Translations under genes and position numbers: made by a program | Shown here: positions 49,399 through 58,656 of the stretch, in pieces | Layout: each line of letters begins with the position of its first letter | Position numbering within the stretch: the stretch's first letter is position 1 | Notes under the pieces: generated by a model | The model's input: the letters and a program-made list of their open reading frames with translations, nothing else | Database searches by the model: none | What the model was told of the DNA's origin: nothing | Assembly: GCF_002754195.1 (NCBI RefSeq) | Contig: NZ_PEEU01000001.1 | Coordinates: 682,001 to 746,000, forward strand | DNA length: 64,000 nucleotides | Reading direction: 5' to 3' | Source: Flavobacterium sp. 9 | GTDB lineage: Bacteria; Bacteroidota; Bacteroidia; Flavobacteriales; Flavobacteriaceae

Positions 49399-49830
49399 CT
49401 AATCGATTATCAAACTATAAAGAGATTCGTTAAATTGTTTCTGGATACATGGACTTGGTAATTGAGAATTTGTTAATTGATTCTCACAATAAGAACTACG
49501 TCTAAAATACAGTTTTAAATCTTTGATAATATCAGACCTTTTTTTTGATGCATTTAACAAAAATAAATCATTGATATTTTCCAAAAATGCTAAGTTTGAA
49601 TATAATTTTTCATTGAACACACAAATTATTGTATTTGATTCGATTTTATATAATCTTAAAAAATCTAATAATTCAAATTTATTATAAACAACCAAAATCA
49701 AGAAATCAAACTCATCTTGTGTATCACACAAAAAAGTGGTTTGAAAAAACTCCGGCTCATTACAAAGTTTTTTTTTAAACATTTTCAAAAAAGCCCTTTT
49801 ATTATCACAAACCAAAATTTTTTTCTTCAT
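49399..49830 (-). CDS. Receiver-like protein lacking the phospho-acceptor Asp
   Basis: 143 residues. The start KKKILVCDNKRAFLKMFKKKL resembles strand 1 and helix 1 of a response-regulator receiver domain (acidic position CDN). Where the phosphorylated Asp normally ends strand 3, the sequence is FDFLILVVYNKFELLDFL, with Tyr-Asn and no Asp, so it would be a pseudo-receiver if the assignment is right. Later strands (NTIICVFNEKL, NDLFLLNASKKRSDIIKDL) fit a Rossmann-like order, with Lys in ASKK near the conserved Lys. No output domain. It has its own promoter (49884-49926). Family assignment is tentative. Confidence 0.7.
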   Translation of the reverse strand: MKKKILVCDNKRAFLKMFKKKLCNEPEFFQTTFLCDTQDEFDFLILVVYNKFELLDFLRLYKIESNTIICVFNEKLYSNLAFLENINDLFLLNASKKRSDIIKDLKLYFRRSSYCENQLTNSQLPSPCIQKQFNESLYSLIID

Positions 49831-49883
49831 CTTTTTCTAATTTTTAATCTTACATTAAAAGGTTTTGCAAATTAAAATCAATA

Positions 49884-49926
49884 CAAAGGTATAGTAAGTA
49901 CGTAGGGAAAAACTGAGCAATGAGAC
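49884..49926 (-). promoter_or_regulatory. Promoter with upstream box for the receiver-like gene
   Basis: On the minus strand TTTTATGTCTCAT (core 49920-49926), 28 bp, perfect TACCTTTG (49884-49891). Confidence 0.65.
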
Positions 49927-50111
49927 ATAAAAGAAGTATAATAAGTTCTTTTTATTTAAAAAATTACTGTTTAAAATATCTATTAAAACTTAACAATTTT
50001 AAATCCGCAGTACAAATCTTTAGTTCAAAAAGATTCCAATTTTGAGGCATTACTAAAATCCAACAATATACAATTCGAAATTATACAAAAACATTATTGC
50101 CTTATTTATAT

Positions 50112-50154
50112 GACTTATTCAAACCCTTAAATAAATAAGGTTTGATGATATTTA
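50112..50154 (+). promoter_or_regulatory. Box promoter with mismatched -7, no close target
   Basis: TATATGACTTAT (core 50112-50118), 28 bp, GATATTTA (50147-50154; last base differs). The spacer contains an inverted repeat AAACCCTTA / TAAGGTTT. The broken aquaporin starts 480 bp downstream; nothing else is seen in 50155-50630. Confidence 0.4.
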
Positions 50155-50630
50155 CCTCACAATTTAAAAAATGTATCTTTTGTGTTCCCAAATAAATATA
50201 CGAATCAGCACTTGAAACATACAAAATCATTCCATTTGAATTTTAACAAAAAACACATAAACTGATCGTTTTTTTATCATTTTTTTAATCGCAAAAAAAA
50301 TATCGCAAAACTTATCCAATAATTTAAATCACTTAAAAAAAACTTTAATGTTCGGCGATCATTTACATCATCTTAATGCGATAACATTACCTTAAAACAC
50401 TAAAATTAACACACCAACCAACAATTAAAAATAAATTCAATTCCTCCGTCCCCAGTGAAAAAGTATTTTTTCAAACCTAAAATCTCGAGAATCATTTACT
50501 CAAAATTAATCGTAATATATTTGATTTTTCACCTCTACAAAAGACCGTTTTGATACAAAAACTACGATTAGCCATATAGTTATAAATTTTAAATCCATCC
50601 AAGAGAGATCGGATAATAAATACCCAGATA

Positions 50631-51463
50631 ATGAAAAAATTGTTAGCCGAATTTTTAGGAACCTTTTTACTTGTTTTTTGTTGCTGTGGTGGCGCGTATT
50701 TTGCCGCTGAAATCCCGAAAATAAAAATATCAGGAGATTTTTGGTTATTATATAGTGGATATAATAACATTTTTTTCACAACTAAAATTCACAATCCAGA
50801 ATTTTTAAGAACACACTGGCTGGCTTTCGACAATTCTAACGCCCTTCTTTTTGCCATAGGCATTCCTGATGTAGACCCAACAATTATCTGGGTGATCACA
50901 GGACTCCTCTTTAGTGTTTTGAGCACAATTTATGCCTTAAGTGATATTTCCGGAGGACATTTTAATCCCGCGATTTCATTTGGATTATGGGCAAGCAATA
51001 AATTCCCTACTAAAAATTTATTGCTTTATATCCTCGCCCAGTTTCTTGGTACTTATATTGCCGCAGAAACAATATACTCGATCGCCTATGACAAAACCAA
51101 AAATTTTGCCTTCAACGGGTTCGGAATCTTCATCCCTCCTCAAGGCTACTCAACAAAAGATATATTTATTGCAGTTTTTTTACTGACGGTATTTTTTTGA
51201 TAATACTGCTGGTCACCACTGACAAATATGCAGAAAGAAAATTCACAACAGTCTCCACCGGTCTTATACTAACCATAACACTATTGATCTGTATCCCCAT
51301 TACCAACTCGTCACCAAATCTATCGAAATCTTTTCCCCAGACATTGTCCGTTTGCGAAGATTCACTTTCCCAAATTTGGCTATTTTGGATAGCACCGGTC
51401 TTAGGAGCTATTTTTAGTGGATCTATATATAAAACAAAAATACAAATTTTTATCTGGAAATAA
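50631..51463 (+). pseudogene. Aquaporin-family gene, frameshifted
   Basis: Homolog of the intact aquaporin at 54332. The first frame (50631-51200) has KKLLAEFLGTFLLVFCCCGG and the first NPA loop SGGHFNPAISFG; it stops after LTVFF. The homologous text continues one base off (LIILLVTTDKYAERKFTTVS) to 51463; the loss of one T in a T-run at about 51190 explains it. The second NPA motif is degenerate (SSPNLSKSF where the intact copy has TSVNPARSL). About 60 extra residues lie between helix 1 and helix 2. A relic. Confidence 0.85.
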
Positions 51464-51880
51464 ACCTCCCTGTCATATCCTTGCACAGCAATTAAGCAAA
51501 AAGCTCTTATGATATAAAGGACTCTAAATCAACATAATTAAAAACAATCTATGATAACTAATTTCATTTTATACACAATCTTATTTTCAGGTTACCATTT
51601 AAGAGAAAATCCTTCAGTTGGATTAATTAACTTAAGTCTGACCTATAATACAAAAACAAGCATAGATACATTTTTTAAAACTGTTGGTATCACTATCATT
51701 TGATAATAAATCCTGCGATTAAGAAAAAAAATCTTATTTAAGTAAGATGACAACTTTTACACTCAAACACAATAATACTAATAATGACATAACGCTTAAA
51801 GCCGAATGGATCTCTTTGGGAGCCCTGTTCTAGTTAAATCCATTTTATTATAAAAAAATAAACCTATTACTCAACTTTAT
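51464..51880. other. Intergenic, possible relic frames
   Basis: Two short frames (51551-51703, 50 codons, and a 28-codon one at about 51747) read like coding remains, but no product can be named. Confidence 0.3.
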
Positions 51881-52396
51881 TCAATAATTTTTATAATACC
51901 ACTTGTAACCAAATCTAAAAAAACCACTTGCTTTCATCTCACGTGATAATCCAAAAATTTCCTGATCATCTCTCTTGTCATAAGTTACCCTTATTCCAAC
52001 AAAAAAATTATCCGTTAAATTGAGTTCAACACCTCCTTCAAGCCCAAACATCGGACGCCATGCTCCTTCATGCCCCCGTCCTACACGTGCTAATCGAATG
52101 CCACTGTAAAATCTTGTTTTCTCAAATAGCCCAGAAGTCAAACTCATTCCTATAGCTCCATGTACATCCCAATACCCACCATATAATGCAGAAAAAGATT
52201 CAAAACCAGCCTTTGTATAAACAAACCCTGAATATTCTATTTCACCCACGAAATCTGCCCCCTCTTCCTTAATAGAAGCAACAGGACTAATTGAAATACT
52301 TGCGGTAAAAAATTCTTTTTCTGAAAACCGCAAGCCGTTTTGAGAGAATACTATTTCACAAAAAAGAAATACAAGTATTAAAAATAAACTTTTCAT
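51881..52396 (-). CDS. Small outer-membrane beta-barrel protein
   Basis: 171 residues with signal peptide MKSLFLILVFLFCEIVFSQ. The mature part is made of amphipathic strands (EFFTASISISPVASI, DFVGEIEYSGFVYTKAGFES, GMSLTSGLFEKTRFYSGIRLARVG, PMFGLEGGVELNLTDNFFVGIRVTYD) and ends in FFRFGYKWYYKNY, a usual C-terminal barrel strand. It has Gly/Tyr-rich turns. Likely an eight-strand barrel with unknown partner. Own promoter at 52473-52515. Confidence 0.85.
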   Translation of the reverse strand: MKSLFLILVFLFCEIVFSQNGLRFSEKEFFTASISISPVASIKEEGADFVGEIEYSGFVYTKAGFESFSALYGGYWDVHGAIGMSLTSGLFEKTRFYSGIRLARVGRGHEGAWRPMFGLEGGVELNLTDNFFVGIRVTYDKRDDQEIFGLSREMKASGFFRFGYKWYYKNY

Positions 52397-52472
52397 TTAA
52401 AATATTTTTATATGTTAAACCAGTCAAAATAACGTTCTCTAACTTTGATTATCAAACAATTTAACCGAGATA

Positions 52473-52515
52473 CAAAAAAAAGAGAAATTAATAACAGCAG
52501 CAGATTTAATAGGTC
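52473..52515 (-). promoter_or_regulatory. Promoter with upstream box for the barrel gene at 52396
   Basis: On the minus strand TTTATAAGACCTAT (core 52509-52515), 28 bp, TTTTTTTG (52473-52480). The 52516-52899 gap is empty. Confidence 0.55.
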
Positions 52516-52899
52516 TTATAAATATTGTAATAGTTTTTTTGTACAGTCATATAAAGTAACAAATACAAAATGAAGGTATGTGTATTTATATTTTTATCAC
52601 CACACTATAGAGTAATATCTGGCTAAATACATTTCAATAAATAGCCTGACAAAATTAAAATATCATTATTTTGAAATAAAAACCTAATAGTAAAAGGACC
52701 AATTATATAAATTGCAAAAAGATCTATTTAGGTATCCGTAAAAAATTCATTGCAAAAAAATAAAACAATTGACATTAGCTTTGTCAATTACTGTCACATA
52801 CTTATTTGAAATGAAGAAATATTTAATTTGAAAAATCAAATTACCCAATTGCTCCAAAAATGTTTCTTATTGAAACACATTATCATAATAAGTAATGAA

Positions 52900-53056
52900 T
52901 AAAAAAAAAGATGCTCAAAGCTGAGCATCTTTTTAAGATAATTAAAAAAGTTATTCTAAGGTGCCCCATGTATTTATTGCTTTGTCTTATCACCTACAAA
53001 AATTTCAAAACTCTACAAACCTTAAAACGGCACAACGCATTTCTATAAATGAATTG
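52900..53056 (-). ncRNA. Short transcription unit ending in a terminator
   Basis: On the minus strand the promoter is TTTTTATGTCTTTA (core 53099-53105), 29 bp, perfect TATCTTTG (53062-53069). About 155 nt later a hairpin AGATGCTCA / TGAGCATCT (52909-52930) with T9 ends it. The only frame inside is 11 codons (MRCAVLRFVEF). It is unrelated in sequence to the A-H small RNAs but uses the same promoter type. Confidence 0.5.
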
Positions 53057-53332
53057 TCATACAAAGATAAAGAAGATACAAATGTCCAATAGTTACAATA
53101 AAGACATAAAAACATTAAAATAAATTCTTTTTTACATTCGTTTTTTCTAATACAACTGATAACTTTCAACGCTAATTCGTCCTTTTTATATTCTCTTTCT
53201 CTGCATCTGATAAATACACCTTTAAACAATCCGACCTTATCACAATGTTCAAGTAACTAAAAATAAGTCCCTTATACAGGAATCCGCTCTCGGATACCCA
53301 AATAAAATTATAAATGATGTACTTATTTTTAT

Positions 53333-53375
53333 GTCTTTTTATAACAAAGAGATTATTAAAGTATAGCTACTTTTG
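53333..53375 (+). promoter_or_regulatory. Promoter with upstream box for the Lrp-type gene
   Basis: TTTTTATGTCTTTT (core 53333-53339), 28 bp, perfect TACTTTTG (53368-53375). An 85-nt leader follows. Confidence 0.65.
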
Positions 53376-53464
53376 CCTGTCTAATTTGGTCTATCTAAAA
53401 AAGCATACCCTTTCTTTACGAGTAAATTCTAAAATCATAGCAAAAAACAATTCATAACAATACA

Positions 53465-53950
53465 ATGAAATTTAATCTTGATGAACCAGACCAACTAATT
53501 TTAAAGTCTTTAGTAGACAATCCCAGAATTCCATACACAGAAATTGCACAAGGAATATCATTTACTTGTGGAACGGTAAACCAACGAATTAAGAAAATGG
53601 AAGATACTGGAATAATTCTTGGATTCGAATTGAGCGTTGATTATAAGAAATTTGATTACTTTCAGATCGCTTATGTTGGTATATATATTAATAAAACTTC
53701 GAATATCAACTCTGTATTAACCAGCATGATAAAAATTCCCTATATTACAACAGCCTCGGTCATATTGGGAAAATTTAGTGTTTTTTGCAAAATTAACGCA
53801 AGAAATACATCACATCTTCAAGATATTATTTTTAAAATTAATGCCATTGATAATGTTTTTAAAACAGAAACTATAGTTTCATTGGAAGAAAGTATAAATG
53901 ATGACAATCGGTTAATGCTTCATATACTAGAACATCCATTCTTAATCTAA
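53465..53950 (+). CDS. Lrp/AsnC-family transcriptional regulator
   Basis: 161 residues. Residues about 5-52 are the winged helix (DEPDQLILKSLVDNPRIPYTEIAQ, then TCGTVNQRIKKMEDTGIILGFE); residues about 65-145 are the RAM-type effector domain (FQIAYVGIYI, then YITTASVILGKFSVFCKINA). Length is normal for the family, which senses amino acids or related metabolites. The gene is alone and has the box promoter. Nothing in the sequence shows which ligand or genes it controls; its neighbours are the two aquaporin copies. Confidence 0.9.
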   Translation: MKFNLDEPDQLILKSLVDNPRIPYTEIAQGISFTCGTVNQRIKKMEDTGIILGFELSVDYKKFDYFQIAYVGIYINKTSNINSVLTSMIKIPYITTASVILGKFSVFCKINARNTSHLQDIIFKINAIDNVFKTETIVSLEESINDDNRLMLHILEHPFLI

Positions 53951-54331
53951 CTCCAGTTAACCACTACCTATTCACTCCCACCTTAAAAAAAACAATTTTT
54001 GCCTTTTCATTATCTATTTATGAAATTACAGCATCTTTAGATACAGCTTAATCCACATGAATTACTTGAAAAAAAATTCACCCCTGACTTTTGCATTTTT
54101 CTTATATTTATAGGGCCTCACCCTATTAAAATTACCATAAGAGTCGCAATTTTGTCATATCGACAAATTACAACAAATAACTTTACTTACCTCTTTTTCA
54201 ATACAAAAAAGATCAATAATTTATAAAAACAAATAAGCAAGTTTTCTTCCGGGAGTAATCCAAAAAAGTATAATACTTTACCATTTCTCACGCACGCAAC
54301 AACAAATAACTTAATTTAAATCATCACTTTT

Positions 54332-55030
54332 ATGAAAAAACTATTTGCAGAATTTTTTGGAACTTTTTGGCTTGTCTTTGGCGGTTGTGGCAGTGCAATT
54401 TTTGCAGCCCAAATTCCCAACTATGGCATTGGATTTACAGGAGTATCCCTTGCGTTTGGCTTAAGCCTTTTGACCATGATATATGCCCTTAGTCATATAT
54501 CGGGAGCACATTTTAATCCTGCAGTGTCTTTTGGCCTATGGGCAGGCGGCAAATTTCCAGCAAAAGATTTGTTACCATATATTATAGCACAATGCATTGG
54601 TGCTTTCACTGCAGCTATAACTTTATATGCAGTAGCTATAGAAAAAACAGGTTTTGTTATAGACAATACCAAGGCTGGCGTTTTTGCCACTAATGGTTTC
54701 GGGGCATTTTCTCCCGGAGGTTACTCATTACGGGCAGCATTTATATCAGAATTTATATTAACTCTGTTTTTTATAATAATTATCTTAGGGACAGGTAATA
54801 AAGTTGCGAACAAAAAATTTGCTGGAATCTCAATAGGACTGGCATTAACTTTAATTCATCTAATAAGTATCCCTATTACAAACACTTCTGTAAATCCTGC
54901 CCGATCATTATCTCAGGCATTATTAGTTGGAGGAGAACCACTATCACAGCTTTGGTTATTTTGGGCCGCACCAATCCTTGGGGCCATTACAGGCGGATGG
55001 ATACATAGAAAAATATTTCAAAATTATTAA
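54332..55030 (+). CDS. aqpZ: Aquaporin Z-type water channel
   Basis: 232 residues and six membrane helices with both NPA half-helices intact: [12 protein letters not shown] (about 66) and [10 protein letters not shown] (about 188). Selectivity-filter residues fit the water-specific type: Phe in [12 protein letters not shown] of helix 2, His in [11 protein letters not shown] of helix 5, Thr-Ser before the second NPA, and Arg after it. It is therefore more likely a water channel than a glycerol facilitator. The broken paralog lies 3 kb upstream. A terminator shared with the converging gene at 55196-55372 follows (55141-55168). Confidence 0.92.
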   Translation: MKKLFAEFFGTFWLVFGGCGSAIFAAQIPNYGIGFTGVSLAFGLSLLTMIYALSHISGAHFNPAVSFGLWAGGKFPAKDLLPYIIAQCIGAFTAAITLYAVAIEKTGFVIDNTKAGVFATNGFGAFSPGGYSLRAAFISEFILTLFFIIIILGTGNKVANKKFAGISIGLALTLIHLISIPITNTSVNPARSLSQALLVGGEPLSQLWLFWAAPILGAITGGWIHRKIFQNY

Positions 55031-55140
55031 ACCCGAAAAAACTAATTGTGTTTGGCTTTCAGGTCAAAACAAAAATCTATTACTGCATTAAAAATGAAAA
55101 GCAGCCATCTCTTAACTTACACGTATTTCGAAAGTAAAAA

Positions 55141-55168
55141 AAAACCTTATTTAATAAAATAAGGTTTT
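55141..55168. terminator. Bidirectional terminator between aqpZ and the H1-like gene
   Basis: AAAACCTTATTT / AATAAGGTTTT: both strands give a GC-containing stem with A- and T-runs at the ends, between two converging genes. Confidence 0.7.
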
Positions 55169-55195
55169 CTTGAGTTTAAAAATTAGAAATCAAAA

Positions 55196-55372
55196 TTATT
55201 TTTTTGATTCTTCCACAGAAGCTTTTCTATAATCCTTGAAAAGCTTACTCAATTCCAAAGATGCTTTACGAGCTCTTATACCTGCACTTTTATTTCCTTT
55301 TTCTAAATGCAATTCCGAATCAGTTACAAATGTGTCAATTTTGGCGCTAATTTTTGCTAATAAACCTTTCAT
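55196..55372 (-). CDS. Histone H1-like protein
   Basis: 58 residues: MKGLLAKISAKIDTFVTDSE, then LHLEKGNKSAGIRARKASLELSKLFKDYRKASVEESKK. The NKSAGIRARKASLELSKLFKDYRK stretch is what I know from small bacterial histone H1-like proteins of Bacteroidota, basic DNA-associated proteins with a conserved RARKASLEL helix. It should bind DNA in the cytoplasm. A perfect -7 box TAGTTTTG lies upstream (55401-55408) without the special box. Its length is normal for this group. Confidence 0.85.
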   Translation of the reverse strand: MKGLLAKISAKIDTFVTDSELHLEKGNKSAGIRARKASLELSKLFKDYRKASVEESKK

Positions 55373-55604
55373 ATTATATTATATATTTAAATTGAATCGC
55401 AAAACTAAGGGTTTGTTTTGTAAAAAATGAAGCTTTTGATAATCAAATATATTGCTCAAATGTAAAAAAAACCTATCCTTGTATTTCTTCGTCCTATTGA
55501 TCCTGTCTCACCTTATTATTATTTCATTTCAGCGAAAGAGGTATCTATGATAATTTTGTAAAGACAAATTTATACTCTAATACAATAAGACCAAACACAG
55601 CCAA

Positions 55605-55859
55605 TTAATAAAGAATATCTACATCACTAGCCGGCTCATTTCCATCATCTTTATTATTATGTACCCACATCTGGTAATCTTCCAGCAATCTTTTTCTGTG
55701 TGCTTGTTTTTTTATTTCAATTTCAAATTGTATATTTCTACAAATTTCGCTTCTTATATAAGCACACAATTCGCCATATCGGTTTAAGGCAAAATCCTTG
55801 GCTTCTTCTTCTGAGACCTCTTTTTGTAACATCTTTTCTACTGTAGTAATTAGATCCAT
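55605..55859 (-). CDS. Small soluble helical protein
   Basis: 84 residues, no signal, acidic at both ends: MDLITTVEKMLQKEVSEEEAKDFALNRY, then CAYIRSEICRNIQFEIEIKKQAHRKRLLEDYQ and an acidic tail (DDGNEPASDVDILY). Mostly helical with a coiled-coil-prone centre. The family is not recognised. It has its own promoter with box (55969-56012). Confidence 0.75.
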   Translation of the reverse strand: MDLITTVEKMLQKEVSEEEAKDFALNRYGELCAYIRSEICRNIQFEIEIKKQAHRKRLLEDYQMWVHNNKDDGNEPASDVDILY

Positions 55860-55968
55860 TTTCTATTTTTTTTTATCGTTCCCTCAAATTATAATTTTAG
55901 AGAATTTAATACTGGAGAATATCCTCTTACTTATAATATCCCCTCAAAAGAATTTAAATTTATCTATA

Positions 55969-56012
55969 CAAAAATAAATAACACAATTTCAATTAAGGGG
56001 GACAAATAGGTC
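55969..56012 (-). promoter_or_regulatory. Promoter with upstream box for the gene at 55859
   Basis: On the minus strand TTTTTAAGACCTAT (core 56006-56012), 29 bp, perfect TATTTTTG (55969-55976). The remainder up to 56507 shows no gene or box for the plus-strand AraC gene. Confidence 0.65.
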
Positions 56013-56507
56013 TTAAAAATATTGAAATGTTATTTATTTTCTATGTAATTATTTCAGAGAAAGTTAAGAATAGATCTGCTCTTTTTTCTCATATAATAAT
56101 CCCTTTAGCAAAGAACATTAGTTATTCATCTAAGAAAAACAAGTAATTTCCTATATAAGTTGATTGCTTTGAGTTTTTTACTAACCGTTAAAAGTCATAT
56201 TTATATCGTAATACATTATTTCTAATAGACGATTCTACTTTACCACACAATAATTTTAACAAGATAAACACTTCGTAAAAACAAAAAAAGTAGGTGGGTC
56301 AGTCATCACAAAAAAAAACACAAACACCTGTAAGTAAACAGATTAATGAAAAGTTAAACAAAAGTTAAATAAAAAAAATAATTAAAATTTTCTCAAACAA
56401 AAAAAAATAAATACTTTTCAATTCACACTACAGCAATCTCCAGAGGCATATCCCCGATTAAATTATTAATTACATTTACCTTACAATCATCCAAAAAAAC
56501 ATGACCT

Positions 56508-57500
56508 ATGAAAAAAATTACTCATCACTTTGGTGCCGACCTTGAGTGGATAAAGAACTTTACAAACCAATTTGGAGGTACAATAGAAGGCAATCATATT
56601 GTACTGCCTGAAAATATTAGTACCGGAGAGCGCTATTTTTTAGAATGTGAACCCGGTATTGTCGCCTACTATGTTGATGTTACTTATCAATCCGATTTCA
56701 CTTTTATCCAAGAAAATAAAATGCATGATTTTATTGGATTATATTATAATCTTACAGAAGGTGAAATAAAAATTAATACAGATACTTTTTCTTGTAATAT
56801 AGGGCGCTGGCTTCATAATATGATTATTATAGACAGCGCTTTAAGAAGCCAATATGAGGTAAAATCGGGAAGTAGAACATTAGCGTTATCCATATTTATA
56901 AAAAAAGAACTTATTATCGCGTATTTTAAAGAATACCATAATCAGCATAAGAAAGAGTTGATAATGAACTCCTGCAGGAACACAAATATCAGGACGCATC
57001 GTATGAATGTCGAAAGCATGCATGCTCTTGATAAATTAAGTAAAATTAACACTAATGGAATTCTATTTGATCTAAACCTAAGTGGAACCGTAAACTTATT
57101 AATTAACGATTATTTAAAAAAGTTAAGCGAAGAAAATGAAATTTTAGAAGAAATAAATGAAATCGACTTATTCCAGATTATTTCAACACAGAAATTTCTG
57201 GTAGAAAATTTTAAAATTCCTTATCCTGGTAATGAAGTAATTGCAGAAAAAGCAAATATGTCAAAATCAAAATTTATAAGGTTATTTAAAAGAATAAATA
57301 ATGATACACCCGGTAATTTTTTCATAACCAATAAACTTATAAAGGCCAAAGAATTACTTGAAGAGAATCGCTTGTCTGTTACTCAAATATCAGAACAACT
57401 TAATATCAATAATTCTCATTTTTGTTCAATGTTTAAATGCTTTTTTGGAATATCTCCTAAAACATTTATTAAGCAAATACAAAGATATGATAATAATTAA
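56508..57500 (+). CDS. AraC-family transcriptional regulator, first of an overlapping pair
   Basis: 330 residues. The C-terminal 80 residues hold the two helix-turn-helix motifs: NEVIAEKANMSKSKFIRLFKRI (about 245-266) and LSVTQISEQLNINNSHFCSMFKCFFGISPKTF (about 289-320). The N-terminal 230 residues are not a recognised sugar-binding AraC domain; they include a beta-rich segment (FQFNI-type strands, VAYYVDVTYQSDFTFIQENK) and helical middle. The second gene starts 14 bases before this one ends. No box promoter was seen. Target genes unknown. Confidence 0.88.
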   Translation: MKKITHHFGADLEWIKNFTNQFGGTIEGNHIVLPENISTGERYFLECEPGIVAYYVDVTYQSDFTFIQENKMHDFIGLYYNLTEGEIKINTDTFSCNIGRWLHNMIIIDSALRSQYEVKSGSRTLALSIFIKKELIIAYFKEYHNQHKKELIMNSCRNTNIRTHRMNVESMHALDKLSKINTNGILFDLNLSGTVNLLINDYLKKLSEENEILEEINEIDLFQIISTQKFLVENFKIPYPGNEVIAEKANMSKSKFIRLFKRINNDTPGNFFITNKLIKAKELLEENRLSVTQISEQLNINNSHFCSMFKCFFGISPKTFIKQIQRYDNN

Positions 57501-58470
57501 TCATCACTATTCACTAACACCTGAATGGCAGAATGAAGTAATACAGCAGACCAATGCAAGACATATCAATAATGAAATTACAATTGTACCTGAAAAACTA
57601 GGAGATGGTACAATCTATTTCACACAGGTACTTCCCGCCTTATCTGTACATTTGTTAGACATGGTTTTCACAACTGGTATTACCATTAACAGGTATCCTT
57701 CTCATCAGAACTTATACGTTTTGCAGTATGACATAAGTAATAAACATAACAAATTAATTATTGACAATATAACACATGATATTGGAAACAAGGGAGATAT
57801 ACAATTAACCGTTATAGACAGTCAATTCCCTAATACATTTATTCCCGTAGTTAATGAACGAACCTTCGGTTTAAGATTAACCGTTGACAAAGATTTTTTG
57901 AATTTACATCTCAAAAATGAAGACATATTCAAAGCTATTGAAAAAAATCATTCTTTTAACAGCTTTATTGATAGTGAGACCAAAATACTTATTTATTCAT
58001 TACGCAATAAATCAGTATTTGATATTTCTTACAGTTCCTTTTTGAAAGGCATTACTTTAAAAGTATTTGCAAATTTTATAAATACTCATAAGAATAAAAC
58101 ACAAATTAACAATGAAATCATTAAATCGGATATCGAAGCAATCAATAAAACAACAAATTATCTTGCAGAAAATTTATACGGTCCCTTTCCTTCCATACTT
58201 TTATTATCAAAAATGGCAGGAATGTCACCCACTAAATATAAATTGACTTTTACTAAAATACATAATACTTCACCAAATAAATATTTTATCAAAGAAAAAA
58301 TGATCTTTTCAAACAAGCTCCTGACAAGCAAAGACTTTACTTCATTAACAGAGATAGCTCAACTATTGAATTATTCAAAGGTATGTTATTTTACGTTTCA
58401 ATATTTTAAGGTCTTTCAACATAAACCATGTGAAGATTTCAAAAAAAAAGAAATTAAAAATTCGCCATAA
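57487..58470 (+). CDS. AraC-family transcriptional regulator, second of the pair
   Basis: 327 residues from ATG 57487, which lies in the last codons of the first regulator (the stop is at 57500). An upstream start at 57358 would lie deep inside the previous gene and lacks homology. The two proteins have the same layout: TLTPEWQNEVIQQT at the start, a beta-rich part (LPALSVHLLDMVFTTGI), and C-terminal helix-turn-helix motifs, of which the first (ILLLSKMAGMSPTKYKLTFTKIH) is clear and the second (LTEIAQLLNYSKVCYFTFQYFKVFQHKPCEDF) is diverged. Overlap suggests coupled translation and possibly a heterodimer; that is inference. Confidence 0.85.
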   Translation: MIIINHHYSLTPEWQNEVIQQTNARHINNEITIVPEKLGDGTIYFTQVLPALSVHLLDMVFTTGITINRYPSHQNLYVLQYDISNKHNKLIIDNITHDIGNKGDIQLTVIDSQFPNTFIPVVNERTFGLRLTVDKDFLNLHLKNEDIFKAIEKNHSFNSFIDSETKILIYSLRNKSVFDISYSSFLKGITLKVFANFINTHKNKTQINNEIIKSDIEAINKTTNYLAENLYGPFPSILLLSKMAGMSPTKYKLTFTKIHNTSPNKYFIKEKMIFSNKLLTSKDFTSLTEIAQLLNYSKVCYFTFQYFKVFQHKPCEDFKKKEIKNSP

Positions 58471-58581
58471 TTATCTTAAATAACTATGGCGAATCTCCCG
58501 AAATAATCCTTAAATTTTTTATTCTCAAAAACAATTAAGTAGTGAGATATTCAACAAGGACATTAAAATTAAATTACACTA

Positions 58582-58613
58582 AAAGAGTAGAAAATGATGA
58601 TTTTCTACTCTTT
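58582..58613 (+). terminator. Terminator after the AraC pair
   Basis: AAAGAGTAGAAAAT / ATTTTCTACTCTTT followed by more T residues. Confidence 0.65.
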
Positions 58614-58656
58614 TTTTATTCTTAAGATAAACCTCTTAAAAAAATTAAATTTTATT

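Noticed and set aside
53005..53229. Open frame on the minus strand, 74 codons
   Set aside because: Its 5' half lies upstream of the predicted transcription start at about 53056, and it is Lys/Cys-rich without a recognised pattern; only its last 11 codons lie in the short transcript.
54110..54175. Possible box promoter ahead of aqpZ (GGCCTCA, about 26 bp, CAATTTTG)
   Set aside because: Box has several mismatches and the spacer is two bases short compared with the other copies.
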